A stretch of 64,000 nucleotides of DNA from Bugula neritina (taxonomy: Eukaryota; Bryozoa; Gymnolaemata; Cheilostomatida; Bugulidae), in the NCBI GenBank assembly GCA_964035545.1, contig OZ037766.1, forward strand, positions 4,441,722 through 4,505,721. The letters are read 5' to 3'. The notes beneath the pieces are model-generated. The model was not told the origin of the DNA. It saw nothing but the letters and a program-made list of their open reading frames with translations, and did no database searches. Shown one piece after another: positions 52,301 to 61,995 of this stretch. A program made the position numbers and the translations under genes. Positions within the stretch are counted from its first letter, which is position 1. Every line of letters starts with the position of its first letter.

Positions 52301-55300
52301 ATGTGAAGTTGCGGAGTATTCTGGGTAGCCTAACTAGAGTCCTTGTTGGGCACGCTGGTGCTTGGCTTGGCATGTACGCAGTTTCCGTTTCATACAGCAT
52401 ACGGATCCCTTTAGCTGGAAGAGTCCTGTTGTAGTGTTAAGTAGATCTGGTGCCAGCTGGGTGAATTCTTCTTGTAATCGCAGGAGGCGTTCTTCTACTG
52501 TGGCTAGGCGGACTGGGTCTGGGGACGGTGTCCGTCTGCGGCGCAAGGGTGGACTGGGGGACCTGGTTCGTCTCTTCGCCGGGGTAGGGGAGATCTCTCC
52601 TTCTTCTGGATATGTAGTTTCCTCGGGGGTGTATGTAATTTGAGGGCGGTCAGACACCAACGGGGATTGTTGGCGGGCGTTGTCTAACACACGTTGGAAC
52701 CCCGAGGACAGAACGGCTAATAGCATGGCCTTCTTCACCAGAGGTCGTATAAGTGTGAGGAACTCCGGGTATAGCTTAGCGTCGACCACGTAGTTTTCTC
52801 CAGGGAAACAGCCCGCCGCTCTGTGTCTGGTGACGGGGTAGGGATACACATCATTGTACCCGCAGGGGCAGAATGTTAGTAGGAGATGAGCATTGACGTG
52901 TAGTTTAAGGGAGCGGTGAGAGGCGCAATCTTCACCACAGATCTGGCATCTCGTCCGTCCTCTGGACCCCCAGGCCGTTTCTATTTCTTCTTCTGTTTGT
53001 GGAGACACCCACCGCCAACGGCGGTGTAGTGGCTCAGGCCGGTCACCACTAGCATACTCCTCTGGATACGGAGCGGGAAGTGTTCTATCCCGTACCCTGG
53101 TTGTAGCGGGTTCGAGTGTAATCTGAAAAAGTTTCAACAGTGTTAATACAGTACACTGCTGTGTTGTCAGCTTGAACAGCTTGGCAACTCCTAATTCAGT
53201 TACCTCGTAGAGATTTATGGTAGTGAATAGTCAGATAGAACACGTATTGCAATGAGATTATAAAAATCTCTAAGTCAAACTGAGTTCTTACTACGGTATT
53301 TCACTAGCCTATCTCCAGCTCGATTGACTCAGTGAGTCAGAGCTGAGCGATGCAATCTAGTTTCGTATTAAGATATAGTTAACTCACCCCACGATCTGTT
53401 GTCGTAAGACATACTGAATGCGTGAAATGGTTTGAACTACTGCTTAGAAACACGTCTACTCCTGACTGCATCAGCGTATGAAAAGATTGAGCAACGTGGT
53501 TGGGGTGCGTGATTAAGACTTTGTGCACCCGGCGGATGAATTTTGTTTCTATTTCCGCCGATGCAAAAGTTGATATTTCCGTGGTGTTGACAACTCCCAC
53601 ATTTGCTCGATTCTTTTCTCGTACGGTTTTCCCCTAGACTTTCATGCGTGCCGCCTTTAACGCAGTCACATACGAAGTCCTTCAAGTATGCGGGGGATTG
53701 CCTCGTACGCTGTCCCCTTTCTAGGGGGGGTGACACGCTTGCCGGTTCGTTAGTAGGGGCCTCTAATGGCGTCTCTACTTCACCGTCAGCGGTCACCTCT
53801 TCTTGTTCTCCGGATGGAGCCCCTCCCTCCGTGGGGGTTTGCACTTCCGGAACCGGCTCGGTTTCTGAAAGTGATGGAATTAGACTTGGCGGTGGCGGAC
53901 ACGCTTCTGTTGACAAAAGCTGCCGCTCCTCTCTCACCAAGTTTTCTTCCCGCGGTATGACCACTTCGTATTCAGGTCCATGCCGCCGTCGCCCGCGCGT
54001 TGTTGTCTGCCTCCTGGGCTCTAACAACGGGGGGCTTCTCCCACTCCGTCGGGGCTAGCCCAATACGGTTTCAAGCGAGACTCATTCTGGATAGACACCT
54101 GTCCTAAGCGCTCAATCTTGTACGTATGATTGGGCATAGCCTCGACGACCACGTAGGGCCCTACGAACTTAGGCTTCAGCTTATCAGCCTGTCCGCGGCG
54201 CCTACGGTAATTGACCATCCACACCTTATCTCCCCTTTGATAGAGAGGTGGTTCATCGGAATCTTCGTGCCGCACCTTCCACTGCTGTTGGCGCAGTATA
54301 TCGTGTGCGGCCTTCATCCGTTCCACTAGTTCACTGGCATACTCGTGGACTGAGTTATCTTGCTCTGGAACGTGATAGGTGAGATGGTCAGGGACACGAA
54401 TCTCTCTCCCGAGCATCAAGAGGTTTGGGGTCTCACCAGTACTGGTGTGTGGGGTGCTACGGTATGCACGCATGACTTGCGGCAACACCGTATCCCATTC
54501 CTCTTGACCTCGTCCAAGGAGGAGACTCCGGAGTGCATCACCTAGCATCCGATTGTTGCGCTCCACCACCCCGTTACCTTGAGGGTGGTAGGGGGTGGTC
54601 CTGCTCTGATTTACTCCCCAGAGGCGGCAAAGGTCGCTCATCAGTTGAGACTGGAATTGAGCGCCTTGATCAGAGTGTATCTGTTCGGGGAGCCCAAAAT
54701 AACAGAATACATGTTGGTCTAGTGCCCTGGCCACTGTTGGGGCTGATGCATCTGGGATAGCCAGAGCATCCGCCCACCTAGTAAAGTGGTCGGTTAATAC
54801 TAGGATCCAATTGTTGCCTCTGGGGGTCAGGGGCATGGGTCCGACCAGGTCTACAGCGACTACTTGCCAGGGCCTACCAGCGTATAGCCTCCGCCGTCCT
54901 GCTTCACCAGGGGGGCGGCTATGCTTACTGGCCTGGCAGATCTCACACTGTTTGACTCTGAGCCGGACATCACGCTCCATTTGTGGCCAATACCACCGAA
55001 GTCGTAATTTGGACATCACTCGCTTGACCCCTGCGTGGGCCTGTTTGTGAGTATCCCAAATCAACTCACGGCGGATGGCTGTGGGGCAGACTACCCTCTT
55101 CCTTTCCGGGTGTCTGCCGCTGGCAGCTAGAGAGATGGTTAGCAACCCATCCTGCCCGATCCGCAGCGAGTCCCAACGCTGACAGTATAGCCGGAATTCG
55201 GCGCATCCCTGCCGTATGCGTTCCTCGCTGGGTCGTCGCCCTTCCCTTTTGGCCCGGTATATGTCTGCCACGACTCCAGGCAGCTCTTCTTGGAGCTTTT

Positions 55301-58300
55301 TCAGCTCTCGAACATTACCGGCCAGTACAGGGTTGGCGCGGAGGTTTTGTACATCCTCCGGGGACTCATCAACTCTTTGCCTGAGTTGACCTTGATCCCA
55401 GTCAAACGGTGCTCCGTGGTGAGCCAGCGTCTCCAACTCGCATCGCGGGGGACCTCCATCCCTCCTCTCGATGTTGAGACACTGTTTGCAACCTCCGTCA
55501 GGTCGGCGACTCAACCCATCCGCATTGCTGTGTCTCTTGCCCGGTCGATGTTCGATCCGGTATGAGAATTCAGCTAGGATTTCGAGCCACCGGGCGACCT
55601 GACTAGAGGGCTCTGCTCTCCTGCACAACCAGATCAGCGAGGCATGATCCGTACACAGCCGGAACTTCCTGCCATATAGGTATGGTCTGAAGTGCTTCAC
55701 TGACTTGATTACTGCCAGCAGCTCCTTGCGGGTAGTGCAGTAATTTCGTTCAGCGGGTGAGAGAGACTTGCTGTAGTAGGCTACTACTACCTCTCGGCCT
55801 TCCTGCACTTGTGACAGCACAGCGCCAACATTTTGGTCACTGGCGTCCGTGTCTAGGATGTACTCCAGAGTGGGGTCTGGGTAGGCCAAGATGGGCGCCG
55901 TTAGTAGGCAGCCCTTGAGGCGGTCGAACGCTTCTTGTTCGACTGGAGTCCACTGCCACGTCACTCCCTTTGCGGTGAGCCGGTTTAACGGCTGGGCTAT
56001 GCCCGCAAAGTCTGGTGTGTATTGCCTGTAATACCCTACCAGCCCCAAGAAAGCCCGGAGTCCGGTCAAGTCTTGGGGGGTGACCCAGTCTTCTACTGCC
56101 CGTACCTTTTCGGGATCCGTTGCCACGCCGTTTCGACCGACAACGTGTCCCAGGTACTTGACCTCCGGCTGCAATAGAGCGCACTTGGAAGGTTTGAGCT
56201 TGAGACCGGCACCTCGGAGTCTCTCGAAAACCTCCTGCAGACGACTGACATGTGTCTCGAAGTCTGGAGAGATTACGATGACATCATCGAGGTAGACCAG
56301 CAGTGTCTTCCAATGGAGTCCGCTAAGGACTTGTTCCATCAGCCTCTGGAAGGTGGCTGGGGCGGAGGTTAACCCGAAGGGCAGCACCTTCCACTTCCAC
56401 AAACCGTCCCGTGTGATAAACGCCGCCTTCTCTTGGGCGTCGGGACTCAGAGGAACCTGCCAATAGCCGCTTAGCAAGTCTAACGTACTGAAGTACTTGC
56501 TGCCGGCTAGGGCGTCCAATGACTCGTCAATACGAGGTAGAGGGTAGGCGTCCTGTATGGTGACGCTATTGAGTTTGCGGTAGTCCACACAGAACCGCCA
56601 ACTGCCGTCTTTCTTCCGGACCAGTACGACTGGCGAGCTCCACGCACTATGGGCGGGCTCTATCAGTCCCCGGTCCAGAAGATCCCGTACTTGTCGGCTA
56701 ACCTCCTTCTCTTTCTCCGGCCCCAGCCTGCGTGTGGGCTGCCGGACAGGGACTGTCCCTGCAGTCAGCGGTATTTCGTGTCTGACAATTCCAGTCAGTC
56801 CCACGTCATGCTCTCCGCTGCTGAACACATCACCGTAGTCGCGTAGTAACTTAGCCATAGCTTGGCGTTCTCTGTTACTCGCGCAGCCGCCACTGGCTGT
56901 TTCGTATAACTCCCGGAGATGTGTTGGGACTGCCCCTCGTCCCTGAATAGGGCACTGAGGGAGTGCCTCTGTCGCATCACCCAGCGACGGGCCTACGTCT
57001 CCCTCTTGAACAGAGTGGAAACGGCCCAGCATCGACCCAGCCGGGAGCTTGATAGGCTCGGTAAAGAGGTTGACGCACTGCACTAAGATCTCCCCTTGCT
57101 CAGTCAGCTGATTCAGACTGCTGGCAAGTTGGATCTTTTCGTGCGCGCCTTCAACCACCCCGAGTCCAGAGATCCGGCTACTATTCACCCTGCAGTGAAT
57201 GGTAGCCCGGGAGCGGCCTGGTATGATACGGTTGCGTATCACTTGCACACCTCCCACTAAAGGGCGGCCGAACTTGTCGACGCAGGCGAGTTCCCGCCCG
57301 GACATCATCATTGCAGATCTGCTAAAATCTATGTGACATCCGTGCCGTTTAAGGAACGGCATCCCGAGGATAGCATCCTCCTTGAGCTGACTGACGATGA
57401 ACGTCTCTTGGATCGTTTGATCACGGACTCGTCCCGTCAGCTCAATTATACCATAGAAGGGAAGGCACGACCCGTCAGCTAGGGTGCCGTATTCCCCTTC
57501 GTATGCTTCCATCTCGCCCCTGACCCTAGCACTGAGGGTGTCGAAGAGTTGGCGGCTTAAGAGGTTTGTGGTACAGCCCGAATCAATGAGGAAAGTAACA
57601 GCTTTGCCTTCCAGTTTGCCGGGCAAGAAATAGCTGTTCCCATGGGGCTGCACCTGAACTCTCCCTTCAGGCCTTACTCTCGCAGGGAGTACCTCCCTCG
57701 CTTTGGGTCGCGAAGGAGGTCTCTTGGGGCGGTGGTAGGTAGGCCTCGGGGGTGCCGAGGCTAGATTCTCAGCTACCTTTGTGTGCTCCCATCCAGATTC
57801 TTGGACTTGTAGCCCTGTGAATCTGTTGTGAAGGGGCATAGAAAAGGCAGCCGCGGGGCGAAGCCCCTTGCTGGTCCGTCGTGGCTGTTGCCACTGTTGG
57901 TTGCCAGTACGCGGTACCCGTCTGGGTGACCTGCGTTTCTTCTTCCCTGGGGGTTTCATCGTCGGCCCGCGGAAGGTGGGAACATCTGCGGGCCGCGGTA
58001 GTTTAACCCCTGATTTAGGAAGGGACAGTATCGGCGGAAATGTCCTTGATTTCCGCACTCCCAGCAAAAACTGACTGTTGCTCCCTGTGGCGGCGCCGGT
58101 GGCCGCATGGGCTCAGGGGCGGTACTCACTGGGGTTTGTGGTGTCAGTGTTGCTATCAGCTTGGCTAGCATGTCTGTCAGTTGAGTGACTTTTGATGCCG
58201 TTGCCAACTGGGACACGGCAGCCGCGGCGGGGGTTTCCTCCCCTTGTCCCGCGGCCGTGTCTGCGCGGTCTATCTCCACTTGATGGGAGCTTCCGCGACT

Positions 58301-60274
58301 TTTATGCATTTGATTAGCTAGGAGGTAAGCTTCTCCCTCAGTCAGAGCATCTTCAACGGTGGTGACTCCCCTAGCTAGAAACTGGTGGTGGAGACCCAGA
58401 TCGTCGACAGATGCTATGAAAGCGTCGAGGGTATACCTCTCGCGGTTGACTGGGGGCAAGTCGCTGTACGCGATCTGTGCCAGTTTCATGACCGCGGCGG
58501 CGTGCTCCCGCAGCGGGGTGCGGGGATCACGCCGCAACCTCTGCAATCGGGCCCTGGCATCTGTAGCAGAGAGGCCGAAGCGGGCCCGCAGAGAAGCAAA
58601 GATATTATCAATGTCTACGCCCAGCCCATAAGGCTTGGCTTTGTCCATCAATGCCATTCTAAGCTTCAGCAAGGCCACCCTAGGGGGCCACTGGGCGACG
58701 TCCATTACGTCGCTAAACTCTTGGATAAATTGTTCCACCTCCTCTTCACCCGTGAAGGTGGGCGCCTTTAACCTGTAGCGGTCCTCAGCTAGTTCTCGCG
58801 GAACCCTTCGCTCTTCTACTACATGGTTAACAGGCATTGTCTCTACAGCATTGTCTCTACGCTCACCTTCGATTGCCGGTGGTTGAGTTCCAGCATTTTC
58901 AGTCTCCATCTTGGATGCACTATCCCACCGCTGCCACCACTGTTATAATTTTCAGATTTAGGGTTGATGTGCTATCCAGAGAGTCTATTTATTTACTATA
59001 GAACTGCACCAGGATAAGTCGAGTGAACGAGTATATTTTACACACAATTATACATTATAAAAACGATACATTATTTCCAAACAAGTTACACATCTAATCT
59101 ATTTCACACTCTAGCTTCGACTGAGTTAACAGCGGGAAACTATAATTGCTGCTAACTATCAACTACGCTAATTGGATAGCCATTGTTCCGGGTCAATTAC
59201 GCGACCCCACATGTTGTGCTGCTGGTAGTTCCACGAACCACCACACAGCTTCTGAAAACTTTCACTCAGATTGAAATTTTGACTCCAATACTTGTATGTC
59301 ATACATCATAATTGGAAATTATCAAGTTATAAAGTATAAATAATGATACAACTTACATGGCAAAATAACTCTAAACGTTGCTGACAATGTTTCAAACTTT
59401 CCACCGTTGTTAGAAGCCACACATCTGTAGTAGCCATTCATTGGTTTCAAGTCATCCAACTGTCGAGTATCTCCATCAGTGATAGTCAGTTCTTGCTCGT
59501 TGGTTGATATCCGGAATGGAGCACCAACCCAGAGAGGGGGCAATGTATCACTAAATGGATCTGTACTGGTTTCAGCATATTGAAACTTTAGAGTCTCCAC
59601 ATTGCTGGCTCGGCACGTCATTTTATTGACTATTTCTACACCATCGGCTGCAAGGGCCACCTGCACATAGTCAGCTGGATCTTTCAGCTCCTTCTCAACA
59701 AAAAAGTGAGTGCCAAGATAGTCAATACTGGGAGCTCTGTCTTCTATTTGTCCTCTAGCTGTAACAAATTGAAGACTTTTGACTATAGAAATTAGGCAGT
59801 AGCACATTGAACAGCATACAGCAGTCAAAATGAGTTAACAAATTCCTAAATAAGTTAATTTAAGGCAGAGGTGGTAAACCTTGAATATTGAGATTAATTT
59901 GAAAATTTCATGCAAAGTTACACTGTACCAACAAAAAATAAATTCCCAATTCTGGTGGCACAGTAATTATGCAATAGCCAATGAATTTGGATGAAATAAA
60001 AAAGTATTCTTTGTAACTACATTTTATTTGGTATAAATAGGAAATCAAATATCAATAGCAGGTTAAATGACAGATACTTATCTAAAAATGAATACTATAA
60101 GAATTTGTGAAAACCAAACCTTTGCATGTTTCTCACAAAACAATCAGCACAGTATTTGCTTTTGCACAATTCTAGTAAAAAAGATATAACCTTTGCAATA
60201 GTTTTCTATTACCTACACTTACCCCCAGTAATGAGTGTTAGCACAAAGATACAGGTCTTTAAACTCGCCACCAT
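40295..60274 (-). CDS. Predicted D-C fusion receptor with ten Ig domains, retroelement in intron 2
   Basis: D exons: 60223-60274 (signal), 59357-59758, 50693-50959, 50124-50400, 49068-49242, 48241-48397, 47988-48134, 47044-47237, 46255-46438. C exons follow: 45450-45851, 44222-44488, 43652-43928, 42966-43140, 42159-42315, 41906-42052, 41385-41581, 40839-41022, then the stalk/TM-b exon. Copy C has no signal exon and copy D has no TM or tail exon. D exon 9 ends in phase 1 (GTAAGTCGG donor) and C exon 2 begins in phase 1 across a 403-base intron, so they splice in frame. The last exon is two bases longer than in copy A. Its frame shifts in the stalk and hits TAA at 40295-40297, before any membrane helix. 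The predicted product is about 1250 residues, secreted. It could be a pseudogene or could use splicing I cannot see. All other exons are open with intact borders. Confidence 0.65.
40437..40565 (-). pseudogene. Decayed TM-a exon, copy C
   Basis: 129 nt, with the same GGG TGA TAA break inside the helix as copies B and E, so the damage predates their duplication. Confidence 0.8.
45995..46025 (-). other. Fusion breakpoint between copies C and D
   Basis: Right of this point the sequence is intron 9 (matching 14150-14170 of copy A). Left of it the sequence is intron 1 (matching 35940-36000 of copy B). The word ATGCAA occurs near the corresponding positions in both source introns and is repeated at the junction, suggesting microhomology. 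Confidence 0.7.
49392..49680. mobile_element. MITE in intron 4 of copy D, 289 bp
   Basis: Orthologous to the copy B insertion: same inverted repeats (CATCTCATTAACACTTGCCG at left), same GTAT flanks, same intron position. Internal small indels separate the two. Confidence 0.8.
51738..52042 (-). repeat. 3' LTR of the retrotransposon
   Basis: Identical to the 5' LTR except one base. It abuts the purine-rich tract at 52043. Confidence 0.93.
52043..52054 (-). other. Polypurine tract
   Basis: Coding strand GGTGGGGGCGG lies immediately before the TG of the 3' LTR, where plus-strand priming is expected. Confidence 0.6.
52055..52333 (-). other. Retroelement 3' non-coding interior
   Basis: Between the zinc-finger ORF stop and the polypurine tract. 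Nothing recognised. Confidence 0.5.
52334..53137 (-). CDS. Accessory ORF with C2H2 zinc finger, downstream of pol
   Basis: 267 codons. A C2H2 finger (C-x2-C-x12-H-x3-H, CQIC...HVNAH) is followed by a C-x-C-x12-H-x4-C variant. Then comes an Arg/Ser/Pro-rich basic segment (RRTRSPSPPLRRRRTPSPDP) and a C-terminal heptad-like stretch. The position is that of env, but there is no signal peptide or membrane helix. There is no early ATG: the frame opens directly after GAAACTTTTTCAG, which looks like a splice acceptor, so it may be made from a spliced RNA. Nucleic-acid binding is likely from the fingers and basic region; role unknown. Confidence 0.65.
   Translation of the reverse strand: MKLFQITLEPATTRVRDRTLPAPYPEEYASGDRPEPLHRRWRWVSPQTEEEIETAWGSRGRTRCQICGEDCASHRSLKLHVNAHLLLTFCPCGYNDVYPYPVTRHRAAGCFPGENYVVDAKLYPEFLTLIRPLVKKAMLLAVLSSGFQRVLDNARQQSPLVSDRPQITYTPEETTYPEEGEISPTPAKRRTRSPSPPLRRRRTPSPDPVRLATVEERLLRLQEEFTQLAPDLLNTTTGLFQLKGSVCCMKRKLRTCQAKHQRAQQGL
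53437..54027 (-). CDS. Pol C-terminal tail in shifted frame (or small separate ORF)
   Basis: Open for 196 codons, starting within the last codons of pol, in the -1 frame and without an early ATG. It is acidic and Pro-rich and contains RTRQSPAYLKDFV, resembling the integrase-tail ending common in Ty3/gypsy elements (R..R.PP.YL.DYV). This suggests it is the natural end of pol, separated by a frame change at a run of six C. The change could be a mutation in this copy or a second programmed shift. The distal part (after 53640) reads less like protein. Confidence 0.55.
   Translation of the reverse strand: MLEPRRQTTTRGRRRHGPEYEVVIPREENLVREERQLLSTEACPPPPSLIPSLSETEPVPEVQTPTEGGAPSGEQEEVTADGEVETPLEAPTNEPASVSPPLERGQRTRQSPAYLKDFVCDCVKGGTHESLGENRTRKESSKCGSCQHHGNINFCIGGNRNKIHPPGAQSLNHAPQPRCSIFSYADAVRSRRVSKQ
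54021..58067 (-). CDS. pol: Pol polyprotein: protease, RT, RNase H, integrase
   Basis: 1348 codons without a stop. Protease: DSG at about residue 162. Reverse transcriptase: about 460-640 with YLDD at 592-595. RNase H: from DTDAS at 739 through TDHAS near 806. Integrase: HHCC zinc site H1007, H1011, C1041, C1044 and catalytic D1073, D1133, E1169 with the usual 35-residue spacing, then a GPY/F-type region (KFVGPYVVVEA). All key residues are present, so the enzyme set appears intact. It lies in the -1 frame relative to gag and has no well-placed ATG, so expression by frameshift from gag is expected. It ends at TAG (54021), but a tail-like continuation lies in the next frame. Confidence 0.95.
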   Translation of the reverse strand: MLGVRKSRTFPPILSLPKSGVKLPRPADVPTFRGPTMKPPGKKKRRSPRRVPRTGNQQWQQPRRTSKGLRPAAAFSMPLHNRFTGLQVQESGWEHTKVAENLASAPPRPTYHRPKRPPSRPKAREVLPARVRPEGRVQVQPHGNSYFLPGKLEGKAVTFLIDSGCTTNLLSRQLFDTLSARVRGEMEAYEGEYGTLADGSCLPFYGIIELTGRVRDQTIQETFIVSQLKEDAILGMPFLKRHGCHIDFSRSAMMMSGRELACVDKFGRPLVGGVQVIRNRIIPGRSRATIHCRVNSSRISGLGVVEGAHEKIQLASSLNQLTEQGEILVQCVNLFTEPIKLPAGSMLGRFHSVQEGDVGPSLGDATEALPQCPIQGRGAVPTHLRELYETASGGCASNRERQAMAKLLRDYGDVFSSGEHDVGLTGIVRHEIPLTAGTVPVRQPTRRLGPEKEKEVSRQVRDLLDRGLIEPAHSAWSSPVVLVRKKDGSWRFCVDYRKLNSVTIQDAYPLPRIDESLDALAGSKYFSTLDLLSGYWQVPLSPDAQEKAAFITRDGLWKWKVLPFGLTSAPATFQRLMEQVLSGLHWKTLLVYLDDVIVISPDFETHVSRLQEVFERLRGAGLKLKPSKCALLQPEVKYLGHVVGRNGVATDPEKVRAVEDWVTPQDLTGLRAFLGLVGYYRQYTPDFAGIAQPLNRLTAKGVTWQWTPVEQEAFDRLKGCLLTAPILAYPDPTLEYILDTDASDQNVGAVLSQVQEGREVVVAYYSKSLSPAERNYCTTRKELLAVIKSVKHFRPYLYGRKFRLCTDHASLIWLCRRAEPSSQVARWLEILAEFSYRIEHRPGKRHSNADGLSRRPDGGCKQCLNIERRDGGPPRCELETLAHHGAPFDWDQGQLRQRVDESPEDVQNLRANPVLAGNVRELKKLQEELPGVVADIYRAKREGRRPSEERIRQGCAEFRLYCQRWDSLRIGQDGLLTISLAASGRHPERKRVVCPTAIRRELIWDTHKQAHAGVKRVMSKLRLRWYWPQMERDVRLRVKQCEICQASKHSRPPGEAGRRRLYAGRPWQVVAVDLVGPMPLTPRGNNWILVLTDHFTRWADALAIPDASAPTVARALDQHVFCYFGLPEQIHSDQGAQFQSQLMSDLCRLWGVNQSRTTPYHPQGNGVVERNNRMLGDALRSLLLGRGQEEWDTVLPQVMRAYRSTPHTSTGETPNLLMLGREIRVPDHLTYHVPEQDNSVHEYASELVERMKAAHDILRQQQWKVRHEDSDEPPLYQRGDKVWMVNYRRRRGQADKLKPKFVGPYVVVEAMPNHTYKIERLGQVSIQNESRLKPYWASPDGVGEAPRC
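57956..58909 (-). CDS. gag: Gag polyprotein of the Ty3/gypsy element
   Basis: 317 residues from an ATG 32 bases inside the LTR. The central capsid-like region resembles retrotransposon gag (FTGEEEVEQFIQEF, then LRMALMDKAK). A single CCHC zinc knuckle is at residues 282-295 (CWECGNQGHFRRYC) near the C-terminus. It forms the particle and packages RNA. It overlaps pol by 112 bases in the -1 frame. Confidence 0.92.
   Translation of the reverse strand: METENAGTQPPAIEGERRDNAVETMPVNHVVEERRVPRELAEDRYRLKAPTFTGEEEVEQFIQEFSDVMDVAQWPPRVALLKLRMALMDKAKPYGLGVDIDNIFASLRARFGLSATDARARLQRLRRDPRTPLREHAAAVMKLAQIAYSDLPPVNRERYTLDAFIASVDDLGLHHQFLARGVTTVEDALTEGEAYLLANQMHKSRGSSHQVEIDRADTAAGQGEETPAAAAVSQLATASKVTQLTDMLAKLIATLTPQTPVSTAPEPMRPPAPPQGATVSFCWECGNQGHFRRYCPFLNQGLNYRGPQMFPPSAGRR
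58920..58940 (-). other. Primer-binding site region
   Basis: Directly inside the 5' LTR the coding strand reads GTGGTGGCAGCGGTGGGA. The TGG fits the complement of a tRNA CCA end after one or a few bases. I cannot assign the tRNA. Confidence 0.55.
58941..59245 (-). repeat. 5' LTR of the retrotransposon
   Basis: TG...CA ends. On the coding strand it contains AATAAA in a TAGTAAATAAATAGAC context. The gag ORF begins 32 bases downstream. Confidence 0.93.
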
Positions 60275-61818
60275 TTTCTTCTTATAAAACTATACAATAA
60301 CCAGTCTAAAAACAAATAATATTGTTTAGGAATATGAGCACACAACAGGTTTTCTACAAAGTCTGAGCTTAAAAGAACAGATTTACAAAAACCAAAGGTA
60401 CTAGGCTATAGCTGGAATACAATATTGCATTAACTTATATTACCTAAATTTACCCAAACTTGATGTAGCCTAAATGTGCACCATTAGGATTAGCAGTCCA
60501 TTTTGCCATACTCAGATAGGTACAAATTCATACTAGTACTATTATTTAGCAAAACTCTGAGTTGATGCCACCTAATAAACGTCTTAATTGCCCACTAAGT
60601 CGTCCTATTTTTTTCTATTTTCAATTGTTTTACATATAAAATCTAACTTTCAGTGCTTTAGAAAGTTAACTTGGTGAGAAATAAAAACAGACAGCACATA
60701 AATAAGTAACTAGTAACTTAGCCTACTAGTAGCAAACTTCAGGTCGGGTAGCTTTATAGCCAGTCCATGACTAGAATATTTTGTGAGTTGGGTGTTGAAT
60801 AAACAAATAAAATGATACTATAAGAAAAGGACGGCTACATGCAAGTTACCAACTTTCTTCAGACTACTAAAGTGTGGGAATTATAAGTAAAACTCTTGTT
60901 GGGTGTTGAAGACAGGCTTCTAGATAGACGTAAGGGTAAATGATTATTTAACAGCCATTAGACTAGTTTTTTGAGTGCTTAACACACCATATAATATGAG
61001 TGAGTAAACAATAAGGTTTTTGTTCGTATGATTCATGTGTATTCATATTGTCAAATCATCTATATATAATGTACTTTGTTCACTTATCCAGCCAGATTTT
61101 ATGCTATTTAAGTAACTATTATAAAACACCAGGCAAATTTTTCATAACACTGGTGCAAGGGTACTGTAGAAAGGGTATGACAACACAATTCAAAACAAAA
61201 AGAGAGATCAATTATCTCAATTGAACTGACTCAGTTTATGGTTATTGTAATGTAATTCAATTTGGCTCTAAGATAAGCATCAGTGAATGACAAGTATTTC
61301 CGGGTTAGCTAACAGTTTGACTAAAATAGATTTTAGCTGACTAATTTTGTCTTCTACAATAGCTTAGTCTCTTACCACGTTATGCATTTATTGCAATTGT
61401 AACAATTGTGCTCCAATAAATATATTTTGATAATTTAACTAAAAACCCAGATAGCCTTTCAGCTGTTGGCATTCACTGTTCATGTATTCGTGTTACTGTT
61501 TTGTTATTTCTTAATATTATGGCTGCAGCTTGTACCATTTAGGAGCAGTAGTGGAAAAATTGAGTATAACCTAAGTTCTTCAAATTTCTTTATGAATTTT
61601 GGTGTTGTGTATAACATAACTTCTTTTGCTACATTTCTAATCTAGAACACAGGCTTTTCTCAATTTCTCCATTACTGCACCTACCTCTTGTGTAGTAGTC
61701 ATCTCCGTCAGCTGCAGTAGACTCAAGATCCTAGTTATTGTAGGTGGTAGGTTAGAAAATAGTTATAGAATGAAATAGTGTTATCAGGAATATGCAGTTT
61801 GGAGTTTTTGCAACTTAC
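60275..61818. other. 5' flank / presumed first intron of copy D
   Basis: Matches 37186-38721 almost throughout. No coding exon supported. Confidence 0.5.
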
Positions 61819-61975
61819 CGAATAATATAATTGGGTTGTAGCCTTCAGGTGAGCTGCGAGGTAACTCCAACTCCAGTCAGCCTGTAGAGGTGAAGTTGAG
61901 ACTCCGGGTTGGGGTATTTGTCCGTGGGTGCTCCGTCGTTGATGCTCCTAGGCTAGCACTCACTAATACACCTTA
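61819..61975 (-). other. Probable 5' non-coding exon of copy D
   Basis: Homologous to 38722-38875, with the same TATTCG|GTAAGTTGC donor. Confidence 0.45.
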
Positions 61976-61995
61976 ACAATTCTAGTCTATTCTGA

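Larger units (their letters stand above)
51738..59245 (-). mobile_element. Ty3/gypsy LTR retrotransposon, near-intact, 7.5 kb
   Basis: Two 305-base direct LTRs (51738-52042 and 58941-59245) both start TG and end CA and differ at one site by eye (T51915 against C59118). The 4-bp flank CAGC is duplicated. The interior codes gag, then pol in the order protease, RT, RNase H, integrase, which is the Ty3/gypsy order, followed by a pol-tail frame and a zinc-finger ORF. GC is visibly higher than the host DNA. It lies in sense orientation in intron 2 of receptor copy D. The near-identical LTRs and open frames indicate a recent insertion. Confidence 0.95.

Noticed and set aside
53603-54058. Plus-strand open frames across the retroelement (also 55290, 55837, 56080, 58359 and others)
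   Set aside because: They are shadows of gag, pol and tail frames, which carry the recognised motifs on the minus strand.
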